Shown: positions 16,661 through 25,138 of the stretch, piece by piece
Layout: the number at the start of each line of letters is the position of its first letter
Numbering within the stretch: position 1 is the stretch's first letter
Assembly: GCF_017921835.1 (NCBI RefSeq)
Contig: NZ_JAGEMN010000001.1
Span: 365,874 to 429,873 of the forward strand
DNA length: 64,000 nt
Reading direction: 5' to 3'
DNA from: Sporosarcina sp. 6E9
GTDB lineage: Bacteria > Bacillota > Bacilli > Bacillales_A > Planococcaceae
Translations under genes and position numbers: made by a program
Notes under the pieces: generated by a model
The model's input: the letters and a program-made list of their open reading frames with translations, nothing else
The model's database searches: none
What the model was told of the DNA's origin: nothing

Positions 16661-16684
16661 TGTAATAATTGTAATAGTTGTAAC
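16661..16684. repeat. Three direct TGTAAY hexamers upstream of the -35
   Basis: TGTAAT, TGTAAT and TGTAAC start at 16661, 16670 and 16679, exactly 9 bases apart. They directly abut the -35 of the LysM/3D promoter. They resemble WalR half-sites, but WalR boxes are spaced 11 bases apart. Confidence 0.5.
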
Positions 16685-16796
16685 AATTCTTTTCTACTGA
16701 TATTAAACATTGGTTTGTGTTTAAAAGGTCGGTAATGAGAATTTTTTTAGGGGATTGCATATAGTAGAAGAGATTGTGCATATGAAAGGGGATTTT

Positions 16797-18851
16797 GTGA
16801 CAGAACATAAGCAAACGGGTAATGAGAATCGCAAAGACAGGCAACTGGATCAGTTTCGGGTAGTGGATAAAGGGAAGCGAATGACAACCAATCAGGGGTT
16901 GAAAGTTTCAGAAGATGAAAACTCATTAAAGGCGGGCGTTCGTGGTCCGACACTAATAGAAGATTTTCATTTCCGCGAAAAGATGACCCACTTCGATCAT
17001 GAAAGAATACCGGAAAGGGTTGTACATGCGAGAGGATTTGCGGTGCACGGGGAATTTGAACTGTATGAATCAATGAAAGAATATACGAAAGCAAAATTTC
17101 TTCAAGTACCTGGAACCAAAACGCCAACCTTCACAAGATTTTCGACCGTTGTCGGAAGTCGGGGATCTGCTGATACGGTTAGAGATGTACGCGGATTTGC
17201 TACAAAGTTTTATACAGAAGAAGGGAACTATGACCTGGTTGGAAATAACATACCGATATTTTTCATACAAGATGCCATAAAGTTTCCAGATTTGGTCCAC
17301 GCAATAAAACCCGAACCTAATAATGAAATTCCACAGGCTTCATCAGCGCATGATACTTTTTGGGATTTCGTTGCCAATAACCAAGAAACCGCTGCCATGA
17401 TTATGTGGTTAATGTCTGACCGAGCAATTCCAAGAAGTTTGCGGATGATGGAAGGATTTGGTGTACACACATTCCGCTTTGTTAATGATATGGGAAAAGC
17501 ACATTTTGTGAAGTTTCATTGGAAACCGATACTTGGCATCCATTCTCTTGTATGGGATGAAGCGCAGAAAATAGCGGGAAAGAACCCGGATTTTCACCGG
17601 GTTGATTTATATGAATCCATCGAGAATGGGAATTTTCCGGAGTTTGAGTTAGGTGTTCAAATCATTAAAGAATCTGACGAGTTCATGTTCGATTTCGACA
17701 TTCTTGACGCTACAAAAATTTGGCCGGAAGAGATTGTGCCGGTTAAGATTATCGGCAAGTTACAATTGAATAAAAACGTCGATAACTATTTTGCGGAAAC
17801 AGAGCAAGCCGCCTTTCATCTCGGAAATATAGTTCCAGGAATCGATTTTACGAATGACCCGTTACTTCAAGGGAGATTATTTTCCTATATTGATACTCAA
17901 TTAATTCGTCTTGGCGGACCGAATTTTGCGGAAATCCCTATTAACCGTCCCATTGCGCCCGTCCATAATAATCAGCGCGATGGTTATCATCGAACGCAGA
18001 TTAATGTAGGAAAAGTAGCATACCATAAAAACTCGCTTGCCGATAATACACCCTCGACATCTACCGCAAAAGAAGGCGGATTTGTTCATTACCAAGAGAA
18101 AGTTGAAGGAAGAGTCATTCAAGCCCGAAGCGATTCGTTTAAGGATCACTTTTCTCAAGCGCGATTATTTTGGAACAGTATGACACCTCCAGAAAAAAAG
18201 CATATTAAAGATGCGTTTATCTTTGAAGTCGGGAAAGTGAAAAGTAAAAGCGTCCGGCAACAAATTGTCGATATGTTTGTTCATGTCGATAAGGAACTAG
18301 CCACCATAATTGCAGACAACGTTGGTGTGAATCGTCCGACGGGGGAGCAATCTAAAGTTAGTGAATCATCACCCGCGCTAAGTCAGGCAAACACGAAATA
18401 TTATCCGTATACTCTGAGGGTCGGTGTGTTAATAGGAAATGGTTTTGATGCATCGGAAGTTAGGTCGGTAGTTACAGCTTTATTGAACTCAGGCGTGAAT
18501 GTAGATTTAATCGGCGAAAAATTAGGGATTGTCCGGAGCAAGGATAATGTTAGGGGGAATATCACCGCAACATTCCTAACAACAGATCCGGTTTTATATG
18601 ATGCGCTTTATGTTGTTGGGGGAAAAGCTGCTAATCAGGCGAAGTTCCAAAGCGATATTGAGTACTTTATCAATGAAGCGTTTAAGCATTATAAGCCTAT
18701 AGGAATCGCCACGAGCGGGAATACGTTTTTTAAAGCGTCCAATGCAAAGAAAGGACCGGGAATTGTTTTTGCTTCAGAAGACGATAAGTTTGATAAGAAC
18801 TTTATAGAAGCAGTTGCAAAACAACGGTTTTGGAATCGCGATATTTATTAA
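16797..18851 (+). CDS. katE: Large-subunit catalase, KatE type
   Basis: A 684-residue haem catalase that dismutates hydrogen peroxide. His77 (VVHARG), Asn150/151 (VGNNIPIFFIQD) and the proximal haem-ligand Tyr (RLFSYIDTQ, about residue 364) are present. A C-terminal flavodoxin/class I amidotransferase-like domain starts near residue 535 (YPYTLRVGVLIGNG), as in clade 2 large catalases. Length and sequence match B. subtilis KatE. The GTG at 16797 is chosen because AAAGGGG lies 5-6 bases upstream and the N-terminus then aligns with KatE; upstream ATG codons would add an unlikely extension. No clean sigma-B promoter was found. Confidence 0.93.
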   Translation: MTEHKQTGNENRKDRQLDQFRVVDKGKRMTTNQGLKVSEDENSLKAGVRGPTLIEDFHFREKMTHFDHERIPERVVHARGFAVHGEFELYESMKEYTKAKFLQVPGTKTPTFTRFSTVVGSRGSADTVRDVRGFATKFYTEEGNYDLVGNNIPIFFIQDAIKFPDLVHAIKPEPNNEIPQASSAHDTFWDFVANNQETAAMIMWLMSDRAIPRSLRMMEGFGVHTFRFVNDMGKAHFVKFHWKPILGIHSLVWDEAQKIAGKNPDFHRVDLYESIENGNFPEFELGVQIIKESDEFMFDFDILDATKIWPEEIVPVKIIGKLQLNKNVDNYFAETEQAAFHLGNIVPGIDFTNDPLLQGRLFSYIDTQLIRLGGPNFAEIPINRPIAPVHNNQRDGYHRTQINVGKVAYHKNSLADNTPSTSTAKEGGFVHYQEKVEGRVIQARSDSFKDHFSQARLFWNSMTPPEKKHIKDAFIFEVGKVKSKSVRQQIVDMFVHVDKELATIIADNVGVNRPTGEQSKVSESSPALSQANTKYYPYTLRVGVLIGNGFDASEVRSVVTALLNSGVNVDLIGEKLGIVRSKDNVRGNITATFLTTDPVLYDALYVVGGKAANQAKFQSDIEYFINEAFKHYKPIGIATSGNTFFKASNAKKGPGIVFASEDDKFDKNFIEAVAKQRFWNRDIY

Positions 18852-18854
18852 TAA

Positions 18855-18895
18855 TAAAAGCTGCTATCCCAAGATTTTTGGATAGCAGCTTTTTC
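18855..18895. terminator. Bidirectional terminator
   Basis: AAAAGCTGCTATCC pairs perfectly with GGATAGCAGCTTTT, with tracts on both sides. It separates katE from the converging ypsA-like gene and slightly overlaps the latter's stop codon. Confidence 0.8.
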
Positions 18896-19448
18896 AATAC
18901 CAATTTTTCATTTGTTCTTCTTCGGCAATCGCATTTAAGTCATCCGGTGTAATCGTGAGCACTTGATAGTCGGTCGATTCCGCGAAGCGATCAGCGGCTT
19001 CTTTGATAAACTTCGGGGACCCTTCATTTTCAGAATCATACAGAATAAGCATGCCGTCGGAATTGCGAAGGAAAAACTTGTTTTTCTCTACAAACTGCCA
19101 AGGTGCTTCATATGGCGTCGACGTTAGACTTACATGGTAATCGGCATTGGCGATTATTTCATTGTATTTCATTTTATTTGTATCGTTCCAATTTTTATCT
19201 TGTTCGAGGAAAGGTGTAATGACCGCATATTTTAACTCCGGATATAGTTCTTTTAATTCAATAACAACTTCGACCGCCCAAGATTCAACACCTAGTTGAC
19301 CACTGACAATAACCCATTCTAGTCCTGTGTCTAAAAAATCAATCAAACGACTTCTAATCGCTCTCTTTATGTAATCAATCCCAGGGTGCTTGTCATCAAA
19401 TATCCCCAGTTCATGTTGTTTATAGCCCGTGATGACTAATCGTTTCAA
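18894..19448 (-). CDS. ypsA: YpsA-like SLOG-domain protein (DUF1273)
   Basis: This 184-residue cytoplasmic protein has the YpsA/DUF1273 SLOG (Rossmann-like, ligand-binding) pattern: MKRLVITGYKQHELGIF at the start, WVIVSGQLGVESWAVEV, YAVITPFLEQDKNWN and DGMLILYDSENEGSPKF. In Bacillus YpsA is linked to cell division, but its chemistry is not settled. The TTG at 19448 is preferred: GGAGTGG lies 8 bases upstream and the protein then aligns with YpsA. A longer frame to 19493 would run through the terminator stem. The usual partner gpsB is not adjacent. The gene follows an RNA leader with a terminator. Confidence 0.85.
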   Translation of the reverse strand: MKRLVITGYKQHELGIFDDKHPGIDYIKRAIRSRLIDFLDTGLEWVIVSGQLGVESWAVEVVIELKELYPELKYAVITPFLEQDKNWNDTNKMKYNEIIANADYHVSLTSTPYEAPWQFVEKNKFFLRNSDGMLILYDSENEGSPKFIKEAADRFAESTDYQVLTITPDDLNAIAEEEQMKNWY

Positions 19449-19474
19449 AGTAGTTCCACTCCAATCCGAATCAA

Positions 19475-19505
19475 TAAAAAAGTCAGCTTCCACAGGAAAC
19501 TGACT
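19475..19505 (-). terminator. Terminator or attenuator before ypsA
   Basis: On the minus strand, AGTCAG plus four further pairs form a hairpin with a TGT loop, followed by six T. It ends 26 bases before the ypsA start. Its left arm and loop (TTTCCTGT) can also pair with ACAGGAAA further up the leader (19595-19602), so an antiterminator is possible. Confidence 0.6.
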
Positions 19506-19710
19506 GAATGTAACTTATGTAGGTAAGCCGCCTCTGCCGTATTTATATAGAAAGTTTTAAACCACCACTTCTAAAAGTGGGTGTTCGCAGAAATTTTCCT
19601 GTATGTCCTCATTAATAATGAACGAGGCACGCCATTCCAATTTCGATGTAAAACTCCCTGTTACAGTATAAAGGTTAAAACTTAATAGTCATACGAACAA
19701 TGCAGCTTGT
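19475..19710 (-). ncRNA. Candidate structured RNA upstream of ypsA
   Basis: A transcript of about 235 bases is predicted from a strong promoter to a terminator. The 5' and 3' regions pair step by step: GTAAC with GTTAC, AAGCTG with CGGCTT, CGTAT with ATACG, and AAGTTTTAACC with GGTTTAAAACTT. This gives a long rod with internal loops. Inside are hairpins CCTCGTT/AATGAGG and CCACTT/AAGTGG. The rod shape recalls 6S RNA, but I cannot assign a family; a cis-acting leader of ypsA is the other option. Confidence 0.5.
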
Positions 19711-19716
19711 TACGTT

Positions 19717-19745
19717 AGTATACACGACTTTTCAATATGAATCAA
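19717..19745 (-). promoter_or_regulatory. Sigma-A promoter of the RNA upstream of ypsA
   Basis: On the minus strand TTGATT (19740-19745) and TATACT (19717-19722) are separated by exactly 17 bases. No start codon with a ribosome site follows for more than 250 bases, which supports a non-coding or leader RNA. Confidence 0.65.
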
Positions 19746-19832
19746 TGCTTAATGATTTATGACAGATTTTTGTTTATCCTTTTTTCATAAGCGCGCATAA
19801 GATAGATTACACGCGATTGGAGGTTTTGAGTC

Positions 19833-20453
19833 ATGGGGTTATTTATCAATCATAAAAAGCACCCAGCCATTTATAAAAATAAAACTAAACTCACAGAACC
19901 GAATCAGGCTGTTTATAAACAAGATTATTTATCCGAATTAATCGAAAAACAAAACCAGGCAAATGCTGAATTGCAGAATTCCCTGCAGTCATTGGAAAAG
20001 TCATTAAAAAAACAAAATCGACTACAAGCTACTCGGGTGAAAAGAATTGGTTATGATGTTCAGGAATTAGCCGATAGACAAATTGAGCAAATGGATTTAG
20101 GAAACGACGTCACGACATTGCTGGAGACGCAAAGTAAACGAAATGCGGAATTAGCCACTAAGATGGAACAACAAATGGAGTTACAACGGGATATGGTCAA
20201 GCAAATCGAGAATCAAGAAAGTTTTCAAGAAGAAGTGATTAGTCGGTTGGAAAATCAGGAAGCATTGACGGAGAAGTTGATGAGGAAAGTAGATAATTTT
20301 CGTTCCATTCTCTATGAACGCACACATTTTCTGGCAGATAAAATTGAAGAAGGTTATAACGCTACATCTTTTTACATTCATGAATTAGTTTCGAGTACGG
20401 CATTGCCGCCACTTCGGTATAAATTGAAAGAAAGTGAGAAAAAGGTCGATTAA
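19833..20453 (+). CDS. Hypothetical coiled-coil protein
   Basis: This 206-residue protein is mostly one long amphipathic coiled coil from about residue 33 to 150, with repeated heptads such as LEKSLKKQNRLQATRVKRIGY, and many Gln, Glu and Lys. The N-terminal 30 residues are basic, and the C-terminal 45 residues (HFLADKIEEGYNATSFYIHEL) may form a small domain. There is no membrane segment. GGAGG lies before the ATG. The family is not recognised and the gene stands alone. Confidence 0.72.
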   Translation: MGLFINHKKHPAIYKNKTKLTEPNQAVYKQDYLSELIEKQNQANAELQNSLQSLEKSLKKQNRLQATRVKRIGYDVQELADRQIEQMDLGNDVTTLLETQSKRNAELATKMEQQMELQRDMVKQIENQESFQEEVISRLENQEALTEKLMRKVDNFRSILYERTHFLADKIEEGYNATSFYIHELVSSTALPPLRYKLKESEKKVD

Positions 20454-20525
20454 AAAGGGTGTCAGTCACAAATAAACTTTGTGGCACTGGCATTCTTTTT
20501 TTTATTCATAACTATCAAATAGTTA

Positions 20526-20574
20526 TTGACCAAGTTGGTCGGTACATGTTATTCTGGAGTCGACCATTCTGGTC
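20526..20574 (+). promoter_or_regulatory. Promoter and TetR operators of the exporter operon
   Basis: TTGACC (20526-20531) and the extended -10 TGTTATTCT (20547-20555) form a promoter. A perfect palindrome GACCAA-G-TTGGTC (20528-20540) overlaps the -35, and a second, GACCA-TTC-TGGTC (20562-20574), lies just after the -10. Both share the GACCA half-site, as expected for TetR-family autorepression. Confidence 0.65.
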
Positions 20575-20602
20575 TACTAGAGTTGTAGCGGAGGAATTTA
20601 AT

Positions 20603-21226
20603 GTGACATCAAAATTTGAAAATGTAGAAGTGGATAAGCAAGCAGTCATTCTAAATACTGCCCTTAAAGAGTTTGCGGACAAAGGATATGAACAAGCTTC
20701 GACCAACCAAATCGTTAAAGAGGCGGGAATTGGGAAAGGGATGCTGTTCTATTATTTTACATCAAAGAAAAAACTTTACGCCTATCTGATTGATTATTGC
20801 CTCGAAATATTGGAAAAAGAATATCTTGAGCAAGTCGATTACTCTCATACAGATCTGTTTGAAAGATTGAAAGTCATATCTAAAGTTAAATGGGCATTTC
20901 TTCTAAAACACCCAGAAGTGATTAATTTCATTTCCGCACTATTTGTTACCAATCCAGACCAACTTGAGACCGGATTGAATAATAGGTTTCTAGCTATGCA
21001 AGAAAAATGGGCTTCTGTGCTTTATGAAAATATAGACTTTACGCTATTTAGGGATGATATTGATTCGAAGAAGGCGTTTGAATTGGTGCAGTGGTCACTT
21101 CGTGGATATGAAGAAAATTTGAAATGCCGGTTACAAGATCAAGTGATTTCTGAAATTGATTATGAACGTTATTTTGAGGAGTTTTTTGAATATGTGGATG
21201 TGTTGAAAACCGCTTTTTATCAATGA
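20603..21226 (+). CDS. TetR-family transcriptional regulator
   Basis: A 207-residue regulator. The N-terminal helix-turn-helix reads ILNTALKEFADKGYEQASTNQIVKEAGIGKGMLFYYFTSKKKLYAYL (described in parts: residues about 17-63), the standard TetR DNA-binding domain. The all-helical C-terminal domain would bind an unknown ligand. The GTG at 20603 has GGAGGAA 7 bases upstream; a longer frame would encode the operator region. It heads an operon with an ABC exporter 18 bases downstream, so it probably represses that exporter until the transported compound is present. Confidence 0.87.
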   Translation: MTSKFENVEVDKQAVILNTALKEFADKGYEQASTNQIVKEAGIGKGMLFYYFTSKKKLYAYLIDYCLEILEKEYLEQVDYSHTDLFERLKVISKVKWAFLLKHPEVINFISALFVTNPDQLETGLNNRFLAMQEKWASVLYENIDFTLFRDDIDSKKAFELVQWSLRGYEENLKCRLQDQVISEIDYERYFEEFFEYVDVLKTAFYQ

Positions 21227-21244
21227 ATAACAGGAGGATGGGAC

Positions 21245-22150
21245 ATGACCATTTTGGAAATTGACAATTTGACTAAGAAGTTTGGCAGTTTTACTGCATT
21301 GGATGACGTTAATCTAACTGTTAAAAAAGGAGAGATTTATGGCTTCATCGGTCCGAATGGTGCTGGCAAATCAACAACAATTCGTATATTGCTAGGGATA
21401 TTGAAGGCCACTGAGGGGAGTGCAACAATTTTCGGGAAAGATGTGTGGGCAAATGCCGTTGAAATTCATAAACGAATTGCTTATGTGCCTGGAGATGTAA
21501 ATCTTTGGCCGAACTTGACCGGTGGGGAAGTTATTGATCTATTTATAAAGTTGCGTGGGACTAATAATAAAGGCAGAAGAGAAGAGTTGATCAAGCGATT
21601 TGATCTGGATCCTACTAAAAAATGCAGAACCTATTCAAAAGGGAACCGGCAAAAGGTTGCATTGATAGCTGCTTTATCGTCGGATGCGGATTTATATATT
21701 TTAGATGAACCGACATCGGGGCTTGATCCGTTAATGGAACGTGTATTTCAGGAATGTATACTAGAGGCAAAAAACGCTGGGAAAAGCGTGTTGTTATCAA
21801 GTCATATTCTGTCTGAAGTTGAAAAGTTATGCGATAAAGTTGCGATTATTCGTGAAGGAAAAATTATTGAAACGGGTTCTTTACATGAGTTGCGACACTT
21901 AACGAGAGCACATCTACAAGTTGAAACGAAATTGCCAATGACCGCTTTGCAAGAAGTGAAAGGCGTTCATGATGTAGAAGTAGAAGGCCAGTCGTATTCC
22001 ATCCATATTGATGGTGAAGCGTTGGATGATGTGATGAAGTTTGTAAGTCAATATGGAATTATTAGATTGGAAAGTGCGCCGCCGACATTGGAGGATTTAT
22101 TCATGCGTCATTATGAAGGGGTTTCGGTAGGAGTCGGAGGTGCAGTCTGA
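21245..22150 (+). CDS. ABC exporter ATP-binding protein
   Basis: A 301-residue ATPase of an ABC-2-type exporter. Walker A is GPNGAGKST, the signature loop is the variant YSKGNRQKV rather than LSGGQ, Walker B is LYILDEPTSGLDP, and the switch His is in SSHIL. A C-terminal domain of about 80 residues follows. AGGAGG precedes the ATG. Its TGA stop overlaps the permease ATG by one base, so the two are translationally coupled. The TetR gene and the permease type suggest drug or polyketide-like antibiotic efflux. Confidence 0.9.
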   Translation: MTILEIDNLTKKFGSFTALDDVNLTVKKGEIYGFIGPNGAGKSTTIRILLGILKATEGSATIFGKDVWANAVEIHKRIAYVPGDVNLWPNLTGGEVIDLFIKLRGTNNKGRREELIKRFDLDPTKKCRTYSKGNRQKVALIAALSSDADLYILDEPTSGLDPLMERVFQECILEAKNAGKSVLLSSHILSEVEKLCDKVAIIREGKIIETGSLHELRHLTRAHLQVETKLPMTALQEVKGVHDVEVEGQSYSIHIDGEALDDVMKFVSQYGIIRLESAPPTLEDLFMRHYEGVSVGVGGAV

Positions 22151-23754
22151 TGAATAATCATCTGTTTACGAAAACAGGGACCCTTTCTCGTTTCATATTA
22201 AGAAGAGATCGATTGCGTATTTCGATTTGGTTAGTAGGGTTAGCTACCTTTACCTTTTTAGTGGCACAGACATTTACAGATTTGTACGGGACAGAAGCGC
22301 AAAGACAGTCGATTGTTGAAACAATGTTAAATCCAGCTATGACAGCAATGGTAGGTCCGGCCTATGGGATTGATAACTATACAATTGGCGCAATGTTCGC
22401 TCATGAAATGTTGCTCTTTACCGCGATTGCTTTTGGGCTTATGAGTATATTATTGGTTGCGCGTCATACGCGTTCGGATGAAGAGGATGGTCGGATTGAA
22501 TTGATCCGTTCTCTGCCTACGGGGCGTTTGTCTAATTTGGCGTCAACGGTTGTTGTTGTAAGCGGTGTAAATATTCTATTTGCTATCCTAATTGGCTTTG
22601 GATTGTATTCAATGGACATTGAAAGTATGAATTTGGAAGGCTCGTTATTATACGGAGCAACTTTAGGTGCAACGGGAATATTTTTCACGGCAGTTACGGC
22701 TATTTTTGCACAGCTTTCGGAAAACGCACGGGGTACAATTGGATTCGCTTTTACGGTGCTCGGCGTTTCTTACCTTGTCCGTGCTGTTGGAGATGTTGGA
22801 AATGAGACGCTCTCTTGGTTTTCACCCTTAGGTTGGGTGTTAAGCTCTGAAGTTTATGTGAATAATTATTGGTGGCCAGTTGTATTAACGATAGGTGTCG
22901 CATTGCTTTTAGTTGTGGTTGCATTCTACTTAAATGCGATTCGAGATTTAGGTTCGGGATTTTTACCGGCTAAGCCCGGCAGAAGACATGCATCAACATT
23001 TTTGCAGGGTCCATTAGGTCTCATGGTTAGGTTACAGCGAACAAGTTTAATCGCTTGGGGAATTGGCATGTTCATCCTCGGTGCATCTTATGGTTCTGTA
23101 TTTGGCGAACTGGAGTCTTTTTTCTTGGATAATGAGATGTTAGTAGAGCTTTTGACGCCTGTCGAAGGTTTTTCGTTAACAGATCAATTCATAACGATGC
23201 TGATGTCGATTATGGCGATGTTAAGTACTGTTCCAGCTTTGATGGCTATGTATAAACTTATCGGAGAAGAAAAAAAGAATCGAACAGAGCATTTTCTTGG
23301 ACGCGCGATTTCTCGGACACGTTTGATGGGCAGTTCATTTGTCGTGTCGATTGTGACAAGCTTTATAATGCTATCATCTGCTGCAATTGGGTTGTGGTCT
23401 GCGGGAAATGCCGTGATGGCTGAAGGGTTGGCGTTCGGAACGCTTTATGGTGCGGCGATGATTTATCTGCCGGCTATGTGGGTCATGATAGGTCTGGCGG
23501 CGTTATTAATTGGCGCAGCTCCAAGATTGACCGGCTTGGCTTGGTTATACTTAATCTATTCGTTTATTGTTGTGTATTTGGGTGGGTTACTTCAGTTTCC
23601 GGAGTGGCTAGGTAATTTATCGCCATTCGGTCAAGTTCCGAATATTCCAGTTGAAGATATGGATTATATGAAAGTATCGATTTTAGTCGTTATTGCGATT
23701 ATTGCGGCTGTGATTGGTTTTGTTGGATATGATAGACGAGATATTGAGGGATGA
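22150..23754 (+). CDS. ABC exporter permease, polyketide-antibiotic exporter-like (COG3559 type)
   Basis: A 534-residue integral membrane protein with about 12 hydrophobic segments arranged as two similar halves. Each half begins with a similar basic/amphipathic segment (LSRFILRRDRLRISIWLVGL, and MVRLQRTSLIAWGIGMFIL near residue 291). The conserved passage EEDGRIELIRSLPTGR is typical of the putative exporters of polyketide antibiotics. With the upstream ATPase it forms a homodimer-like or pseudo-dimer export complex. The substrate is not known. A terminator follows within 25 bases. Confidence 0.87.
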   Translation: MNNHLFTKTGTLSRFILRRDRLRISIWLVGLATFTFLVAQTFTDLYGTEAQRQSIVETMLNPAMTAMVGPAYGIDNYTIGAMFAHEMLLFTAIAFGLMSILLVARHTRSDEEDGRIELIRSLPTGRLSNLASTVVVVSGVNILFAILIGFGLYSMDIESMNLEGSLLYGATLGATGIFFTAVTAIFAQLSENARGTIGFAFTVLGVSYLVRAVGDVGNETLSWFSPLGWVLSSEVYVNNYWWPVVLTIGVALLLVVVAFYLNAIRDLGSGFLPAKPGRRHASTFLQGPLGLMVRLQRTSLIAWGIGMFILGASYGSVFGELESFFLDNEMLVELLTPVEGFSLTDQFITMLMSIMAMLSTVPALMAMYKLIGEEKKNRTEHFLGRAISRTRLMGSSFVVSIVTSFIMLSSAAIGLWSAGNAVMAEGLAFGTLYGAAMIYLPAMWVMIGLAALLIGAAPRLTGLAWLYLIYSFIVVYLGGLLQFPEWLGNLSPFGQVPNIPVEDMDYMKVSILVVIAIIAAVIGFVGYDRRDIEG

Positions 23755-23776
23755 CTAGGAGGTTTATAACTTTTGT

Positions 23777-23801
23777 GAGTACTTATTCAAGTACTCTTTT
23801 A
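23777..23801 (+). terminator. Rho-independent terminator
   Basis: GAGTACTT pairs perfectly with AAGTACTC around ATTC, then TTTT. It ends the exporter operon. Confidence 0.78.
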
Positions 23802-23812
23802 TATTTGGACCG

Positions 23813-23938
23813 TTGATTTCCGTTCCGGGCGGCGCTTTCCTGCGGGCGGCCGGTGAGCCTCCTCGTCCGCTACGCTACCTGCGGGGTCTCACCTGTTCCG
23901 CTTATTCCGCGGGAGTCGCCGCCCTCCACTGCAATCAA
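23813..23938. repeat. GC-rich REP-like palindromic element
   Basis: A 126-bp block, clearly GC-rich against the surrounding sequence of about 40% GC, has terminal inverted repeats TTGATT/AATCAA and nested inner arms GGGCGGCG/CGCCGCCC and GGTGAG/CTCACC. Its text (for example CCTCCTCGTCCGCTACGCTA and TGCGGGGTCTCACC) matches my memory of an element scattered between genes in Bacillaceae and Planococcaceae. It could fold as one long hairpin. Mobility and function are unknown. Confidence 0.75.
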
Positions 23939-24009
23939 CTAATTTCATAATAAATAGGAGGTCATTTAGAGTGGTCTTCTGTGCTAAGTCACTTTCGAAT
24001 CATTTTTGC

Positions 24010-24080
24010 GGGTGAAATATCCTGACTTGCAAGTAAAATCTTTTGAGTGCAAGGAAAACACAAGTGAGTGAAATCGAACT
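24010..24080. repeat. Degenerate GTGCAAG-type repeat, copy A
   Basis: The stretch CGGGTGAAATATCCTGACTT continues with GCAAG and then has a second unit AGTGCAAGGAAAAC about 21 bases on and a decayed third unit. It shares the order GGGT...TCCT...ACTTGCAAG with 42355-42425 and part of it with 55750-55780. Confidence 0.5.
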
Positions 24081-24208
24081 TATTAATGAAGGTAATTTCC
24101 AATTATATTAGAAGAAAACTTTCACTCGACTCGAATTAATAGAAAATAGTGTATACTATTGAGAAATGATAAATACATATAATGAAAAGGTGAAAGGGGA
24201 GAGTTCAT

Positions 24209-25117
24209 TTGCCGATAAATATACCAGAAGGATTGCCAGCACGACAATTGTTAAAAGAAGAAAAGATATTTATTATGGATGAGGATCGTGCCAAGATGCA
24301 GGATATTCGCCCACTTAATATTGCAATTTTGAATTTGATGCCTGAAAAAGAACGTACGGAGTTACAGTTGTTGCGTTTATTAGGGAATACGCCACTTCAA
24401 GTAAATGTGACTTTTTTATACACGGCAACCCATAATTCTAAAAATATTAGCAAATCACATCTAGATAATTATTATGAAACATTTGATGATATAAAGGATC
24501 GTCGATTTGACGGGTTAATCATAACGGGTGCGCCGATTGAACATTTACAATTCGAAGATGTTAATTACTGGGGCGAATTGACAAAGATAATGGACTGGTC
24601 GAAAGAAAATGTGACGTCGGTTTTACATATTTGTTGGGGTGCGCAAGCCGCGCTGTATCACCATTATGAAATTGATAAATATGAGTTACCCGAAAAATGT
24701 TCTGGCGTGTTCAGTCATCGTTTATCAGATGCGACAGTGAAGCTTGTACAAGGGTTCAACGACGAATTTAACGCGCCGCATTCACGCTATACGACTGTTT
24801 CATCTGAAGAAATTAGAAGAAACCCAAATTTGAAATTACTAGCGGAGTCCGATGATGCAGGTGCATTTATAATCATGTCGAATGATGATAAACATATTAT
24901 GATTACCGGTCACCTAGAATATGATGCAGATACACTTGCTGAGGAATATGCAAGAGATGTAGCGAAAGGCATTGATATCCATGTGCCAGAGAATTATTTT
25001 CCGAATGATGATCCAACGAAGAAACCATTAAATACGTGGCGGTCTCATACACATTTACTCTTTTCGAATTGGTTGAATTATTATGTATACCAAGAAACAC
25101 CTTTTGAATGGAAATGA
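24209..25117 (+). CDS. metAA: Homoserine O-acetyltransferase (MetA family)
   Basis: A 302-residue MetA-family acyltransferase that activates homoserine for methionine synthesis in the cytoplasm. The catalytic Cys142 ([14 protein letters not shown]), His235 and Glu237 (ITGHLEYD) are in place. Residue 111 is Glu (GAPIE), which in this family goes with acetyl-CoA use, whereas Gly goes with succinyl-CoA; the name therefore follows that residue. The TTG start has GGGGAGAG upstream. No S-box leader was recognised. A small membrane-protein gene follows after 21 bases. Confidence 0.92.
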   Translation: MPINIPEGLPARQLLKEEKIFIMDEDRAKMQDIRPLNIAILNLMPEKERTELQLLRLLGNTPLQVNVTFLYTATHNSKNISKSHLDNYYETFDDIKDRRFDGLIITGAPIEHLQFEDVNYWGELTKIMDWSKENVTSVLHICWGAQAALYHHYEIDKYELPEKCSGVFSHRLSDATVKLVQGFNDEFNAPHSRYTTVSSEEIRRNPNLKLLAESDDAGAFIIMSNDDKHIMITGHLEYDADTLAEEYARDVAKGIDIHVPENYFPNDDPTKKPLNTWRSHTHLLFSNWLNYYVYQETPFEWK

Positions 25118-25138
25118 AAGATTGAGGTGTAAATTGCA

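Noticed and set aside
16700..16796. Sigma-B promoter for katE
   Set aside because: GTTTAA at 16719 has no GGGTAT-like -10 at 13-15 bases, and the GGTAAT at 16731 is too close. Only weak combinations remain.
19500..19710. RNase P RNA next to ypsA
   Set aside because: In Bacillus rnpB lies near ypsA and gpsB, so I tested this. The conserved GAGGAAAGUCC core is missing and the fold is different.
24080..24208. Possible SAM (S-box) leader before metA
   Set aside because: I looked for the conserved S-box core and its terminator hairpin and found neither.
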